This document shows positions 17,311-20,339 of a stretch of 20,339 nucleotides of DNA, in pieces; the first letter of the stretch is position 1; each line of letters opens with the position of its first letter. Source of the stretch: Zygnema cylindricum (taxonomy: Eukaryota > Streptophyta > Zygnematophyceae > Zygnematales > Zygnemataceae); NCBI GenBank assembly GCA_037447655.1, contig JBBHKE010000301.1, positions 1 through 20,339 on the forward strand. The letters run 5' to 3'. Under the pieces are notes generated by a model, which saw only the letters and a list, made by a program, of their open reading frames with translations, had not been told where the DNA came from and ran no database searches. Made by a program: the position numbers and the translations under genes.

Positions 17311-17687
17311 TTGTGTTGTCTTTTTGTGAGTTTTGCCTTTTGTGTGCTTTGATTCTTGTGTTTTGTCTTTTGTATGATTTGCCTTGTTTGCTTTGTCTAT
17401 TGTGAGTTTTGCTTTATGTGTTGTCTTTTGTGTATTTTGTCTTTTGTGTAGTCTTTTTTTAAATTGTCTTTTCTTGTATGTTGTCTTTCTTGTATATTCT
17501 TTTGTTTTTTGTCTCTTGTGTAATATGTCTTTTGTGTTTTTTGTCAATTGTTTACTTTGTCTTTTGTGTAGTCTTTTATGTGATGTATTTTCTTTGTTTT
17601 GTAATTTTTGTGTTTTGTCTTTATGTCCTTTTATGTATTGTCTTTTGTGTAGTGTATTTTATAGTGTTTTGTCTGTTCTGTAATTTG
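17311..17687. repeat. TTTTGTCTTTTGTGT minisatellite, left part
   Basis: Degenerate units built of TGTCTTTTGTGTA and TTTTGTCTTTTGTG fill the stretch. The same array resumes at 18508, so both parts were one array before the hAT-type element inserted. Cys/Leu/Phe-rich frames here are translations of the repeat. Confidence 0.9.
17680..17687. repeat. Target site duplication, left copy
   Basis: GTAATTTG here is repeated exactly at 18508-18515, on the other side of the inverted-repeat element. Eight bases is the length produced by hAT-superfamily insertion. Confidence 0.9.
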
Positions 17688-18507
17688 TAGTGTTGTGTAT
17701 CGGTAAAAAACTTATCGCGATAACACCGATACCGATATTTATCGTTATCGAACGGTCAGCGGTCCCGATATATTTGTACTTTCTGTACTTTCTATCCGGA
17801 ATGCTTTCTGTCCGGTAAACTGAACGGAAATTTACGAGAAATGTACGGTTTTTTACGAGAAATGTACGAAATTTGATGAAAAATACGTTGCACTTTGTAG
17901 TACTTTTTGGGCGGTTAACTGTATATAAATTTGACGGGAATGTACGGAATTGTACCGATAAACTGATTATCATGAAACGGTAAAAAGACGGCGGACTCAA
18001 AGTACAACGGATGCAGAATAACATTATGCGCGCGGCTAGAATCGAACGGACGACATTCAATGATAAAATAAGAGCGGACGGTCAGCGTGAGCGTCGACAT
18101 CTCAGAATGGCTTTTTTGGCGGCTTTGGCCAAAAAAGTCGACGGATTGACACGTGGCAGGTTTGTAGTGGATCTCAAAAAAAAAAGGGACAAAGCCACGG
18201 CGTCGGATGTGGAAGGTACATCGCTTAAACTGGAGCCGTACTAAAGCCGTACATATATTATGCCGGCTACTGTCGGGGGAATAAGACGTACATATGAGTG
18301 TACATGCCGTACATTTATCTGTACGGTTCGTACAGTTATACTGATAGTTATCGTTATCGGCATTATCGCAGATAAGTAGCCGATATTATCGGTTACTTAT
18401 CGGCAATAAGACCGATAGCCATATATTGTACCAATATATCGATTATCGGGTCCCCGAAAAATGGCCCATATCGGTTATCGGAAAATCCTTACCGATACAC
18501 AACACTA
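17688..18507. mobile_element. Non-autonomous hAT-type DNA transposon
   Basis: An 820-bp element with perfect 19-bp terminal inverted repeats (TAGTGTTGTGTATCGGTAA at 17688-17706, its complement at 18489-18507) and a perfect 8-bp target duplication. Both subterminal regions are crowded with ATCGG/CCGAT motifs in both directions, as expected for transposase binding sites in hAT elements. It includes a 31-base near-palindrome at 18371-18401 with three mismatched positions. No transposase domain fits in the interior. It would depend on a transposase supplied elsewhere. The perfect ends suggest relatively recent insertion. Confidence 0.92.
18011..18244 (+). CDS. Small open frame inside the hAT-type element
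   Basis: A 77-residue frame from ATG 18011 to a stop at 18242-18244, rich in Arg and Lys (RAARIERTTFNDKIRADGQR, later KKKRDKATASD) and of higher GC content than the element's flanks. I do not recognise the product and it has no hAT transposase motif. It could be a remnant of transposase, a captured host fragment or chance; the lack of low-complexity sequence makes it more interesting than the array frames around it. No neighbouring gene supports it. Confidence 0.25.
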   Translation: MQNNIMRAARIERTTFNDKIRADGQRERRHLRMAFLAALAKKVDGLTRGRFVVDLKKKRDKATASDVEGTSLKLEPY

Positions 18508-18925
18508 GTAATTTGTCTTTTCTCTAGACTTGTGTTTTTTGGATTTTGTCTTTTGTATTTCTTTGTGTTTTCTGCATTTTGTCTTTAAGTAATGTCTTTC
18601 TAAATTTTGTCTTTTCTATACTTTGTCTTTTGTATATTTTCACTTTTTGTCCTTTTCTGTCCTTTTTTTATTTTGTCCTTTATGCATTTTGTCTTTTGTG
18701 TATTGCTGGGTATTTTGTTATGTATTTTGTCTTTTGTGTAGTCCTTTGTGTATTTTGTCCTTTGTCTTTTGTGTGTTTTGTCGTTTATGCCGTCTTTTTA
18801 GTATTTTGTCTTGGTGTTTTGTCCAGTTGGTCTATTTAACTTGTGTTTTTTTTGTATTGTCTATTGTGTTTTGTCTTGTGCATTGTCTTTTATGTATTTT
18901 ATCTTTTTGTATTTTTTGTATCGTG
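18508..18925. repeat. TTTTGTCTTTTGTGT minisatellite, right part
   Basis: This is the continuation of the array interrupted at 17687, starting with the second copy of the target duplication (GTAATTTG, 18508-18515). Units are again TTTTGTCTTTTGTGTA-like and degenerate, with scattered CCTTT variants. Confidence 0.9.
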
Positions 18926-18931
18926 ATATAA

Positions 18932-18967
18932 CTCTTTCTTTCTCTCTCTCTCTTTCTCTTTCTCTTT
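18932..18967. repeat. CT/TTTCTC pyrimidine tract
   Basis: A pure C/T run of about 36 bases (CTTTCTTTCTCTCTCTCTC and TTTCTC units) that ends at TCGCGAAAATC. Confidence 0.9.
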
Positions 18968-19002
18968 CGCGAAAATCATCAACCCCCCACCCTTTTCTCG
19001 AT

Positions 19003-19040
19003 GTTAAGAATCGCAAATCGTCAATACGATTCTTTTTAAC
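19003..19040. other. Imperfect hairpin
   Basis: GTTAAGAATCG (19003-19013) pairs with CGATTCTTTTTAAC (19027-19040), leaving a three-base T bulge and a 13-base loop. No T-run or gene end gives it a clear role. Confidence 0.5.
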
Positions 19041-19074
19041 CCGAAAAGTATTTCACCAATGGTGGCATGCTTTG

Positions 19075-19120
19075 TCTCTACAAGGTAGTGTCTCTACAAG
19101 GTAGTGTCTCTACAAGGCAG
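19075..19120. repeat. 16-bp tandem repeat, nearly three copies
   Basis: TCTCTACAAGGTAGTG occurs at 19075-19090 and 19091-19106, followed by a partial third copy TCTCTACAAGGCAG at 19107-19120. The two full copies are identical. Confidence 0.95.
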
Positions 19121-19689
19121 TTGGACACTTCTAGGTGCCTTTTTTTAGATGCTTTCCGAATGATTAATTTATGTTGTTTTCACATATTTAGCCACGCAAT
19201 TGTTTTAAAGGAAGGACATAGTCAATGTAATTTATGTGCATTAGATCCGTTGTCCTTTAACCATAGTATACAGCGTAGTTCTAATTTAAATTGAAGCCTC
19301 TTGCATTTCGCCTACGACATATTACACGATATCTATTTTACAAAAGATGAGAAACATATGATAGGCCAAATTTTTATTTCCTTCAAAAAAAAAAGTATTT
19401 TTGTGTACAAGATGCGTGCGCAAGCAACCTACTTGTCCATCTCCCAGTTCCTATTCTACAAAATCTACACACATCTCGTCTGAAATTCTATGGGCTCCAT
19501 TGCCACACAGAATTCGCAGGTCCAAAAGAAGCTAATCTAGATAGTGCCGACTCCAACTTGATATAAACCCAAATGACTGACCCCTTGACAATCAGAACCC
19601 CAATATAGCTTCACCCTTGTGAAATAACACTTTCTGTGTGCTCAGTTCCACCACAGAATGCAAAGTTAGAATATGAGATTTGGACACAT
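19121..19689. other. Non-coding stretch, no gene seen
   Basis: Mixed-composition sequence without repeats I can recognise. Open frames are 60-75 codons and lack domain signals. The right part (from about 19490) precedes the LTR-like region and may be an internal or flanking remnant of that element, but I found no match to the gag fragment at 14483-15785. Confidence 0.4.
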
Positions 19690-20339
19690 TCACCCACTTT
19701 GACTTTCCCTAAGAAATGCAGCCACCCAGGCAGGCAAAGACTCTGACCGACTACACCCCTGTGTAGCTTCGACTCCCGTGAGTCCGCAGCAAAAAGAATC
19801 ACTGAATTTGGTCAACTGAATTGATAGTTATGGCTGGTCAAAGTTTGCCATTTATACAAGGTGCTCTCTAGGAGAGGCATCTACCTACCAGAAATATTCT
19901 AAGTTCTAGTCCCTCTCTAAACCCCTTCTACTGAAGTACGGCGCCAATCACAGGACTGTACCGTACATAAAAGTACAGGCGCCGGAGTACTTTTTGTACG
20001 GAAATTGTACGACAAGACCATACGAGTGACAAATGTCACACCCAAACTTGTTATCTTGCGCTCCGGAGATTTCGGAATCCTCCAACGCATTTCCACGTGT
20101 CATCCGGAGTGGCGGCGTTAGAAAACGCCAAGGCGGCCATTCCGGAATCTCGGCTAGCACCACGGCTGTCGATTAAATCTGGTATCCATTCTTACCCGTC
20201 GAAAATAAGTGCGCAGTATTTGTTTCGCCGTCGAAACAAATGCGCGGTATCAGTTTCGCGTAAACCATACTTCACTAAATTGTTTCTATGTACTAAGGAT
20301 CTTTTTGCGCCGTTAAATGAATTCGTCTACGTGTACCTA
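19690..20339 (-). repeat. Diverged relative of the minus-strand copia LTR
   Basis: This aligns with 15835-16400 in the same orientation through GACTCCCGTGAGTCC, AAAAAGAATCACTGAA, TTCTAAGTTCTA, GTACTTTTTGTACGG, ACGTGTCATCCG and TTTCTATGTA, with many substitutions and indels. The aligned TATA motif is at 19850-19856. The element continues off the right edge. Divergence is too high for the two to be obvious partners of one recent insertion, so two related elements are more likely. Confidence 0.65.

Noticed and set aside
17384-17690. Cys/Leu/Phe-rich membrane-protein-like frames, also at 18546-18931
   Set aside because: They are translations of the TTTTGTCTTTTGTG minisatellite. Before the hAT-type insertion these were one array, and several frames are open at once.

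Overview
This window looks like repeat-dominated nuclear DNA from a plant. The reasons are two different decayed Ty1/copia retrotransposons, a non-autonomous hAT-type DNA transposon with a perfect 8-bp target duplication, a small inverted-repeat (MITE-like) element, a tRNA-like SINE candidate, GT/AG-bounded exon-like pieces and long microsatellite and minisatellite arrays. Nothing prokaryotic is visible. The plant assignment is an inference from element types and style; I cannot name the species. No intact gene of normal length is present. Nearly every long open frame is either a broken transposon gene or an artefact of a low-complexity array.

Layout. 1-1580 is non-coding, with one weak inverted repeat. 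1581-1670 is a perfect 45-bp tandem duplication. 1849-2048 is a 200-bp MITE-like element with 23-bp inverted ends, followed at once by the start of a related element. 2459-2542 is a 21-bp x4 repeat that would encode a heptapeptide repeat. 2774-2877 and 3414-3506 are two exon-like zinc-knuckle segments, each followed by a consensus splice donor and each with one metal ligand lost. 4007-4125 is a 16-bp minisatellite, and 4130-4805 a CAT-rich composite repeat.

4996-11524 is a plus-strand copia element with all its domains in order (gag, zinc knuckle, protease, integrase, reverse transcriptase, RNase H). It is full of stops, frameshifts and short tandem duplications. Its right-hand direct repeat runs past the LTR into the start of a second gag copy and then switches at 11524 to unrelated, gene-like sequence (11525-12350).

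12351-14482 holds two tandem units of a composite repeat: a unique leader, a GGAGAA array, a short unique spacer, a TAA array and a CAT array. Part of the same unit is also found at 4190-4743. The second unit breaks at 14482 against a minus-strand gag-protease fragment of another copia lineage (14483-15785). An LTR-like region of that element follows (about 15835-16440), and a diverged relative of that LTR lies at about 19690-20339. Between the two LTR-like regions are a SINE-like segment, a GAAGATGAAGG minisatellite, a 27-bp x3 repeat, and a TTTTGTCTTTTGTG minisatellite split by the 820-bp hAT-type element at 17688-18507.

The pieces do not form a working pathway. The window is best read as a record of nested insertions and repeat expansion. 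The points most worth checking are the composite repeat family, the many short tandem duplications across unrelated sequences, the chimera at 11524, the zinc-knuckle exon pair and the hAT and MITE elements.
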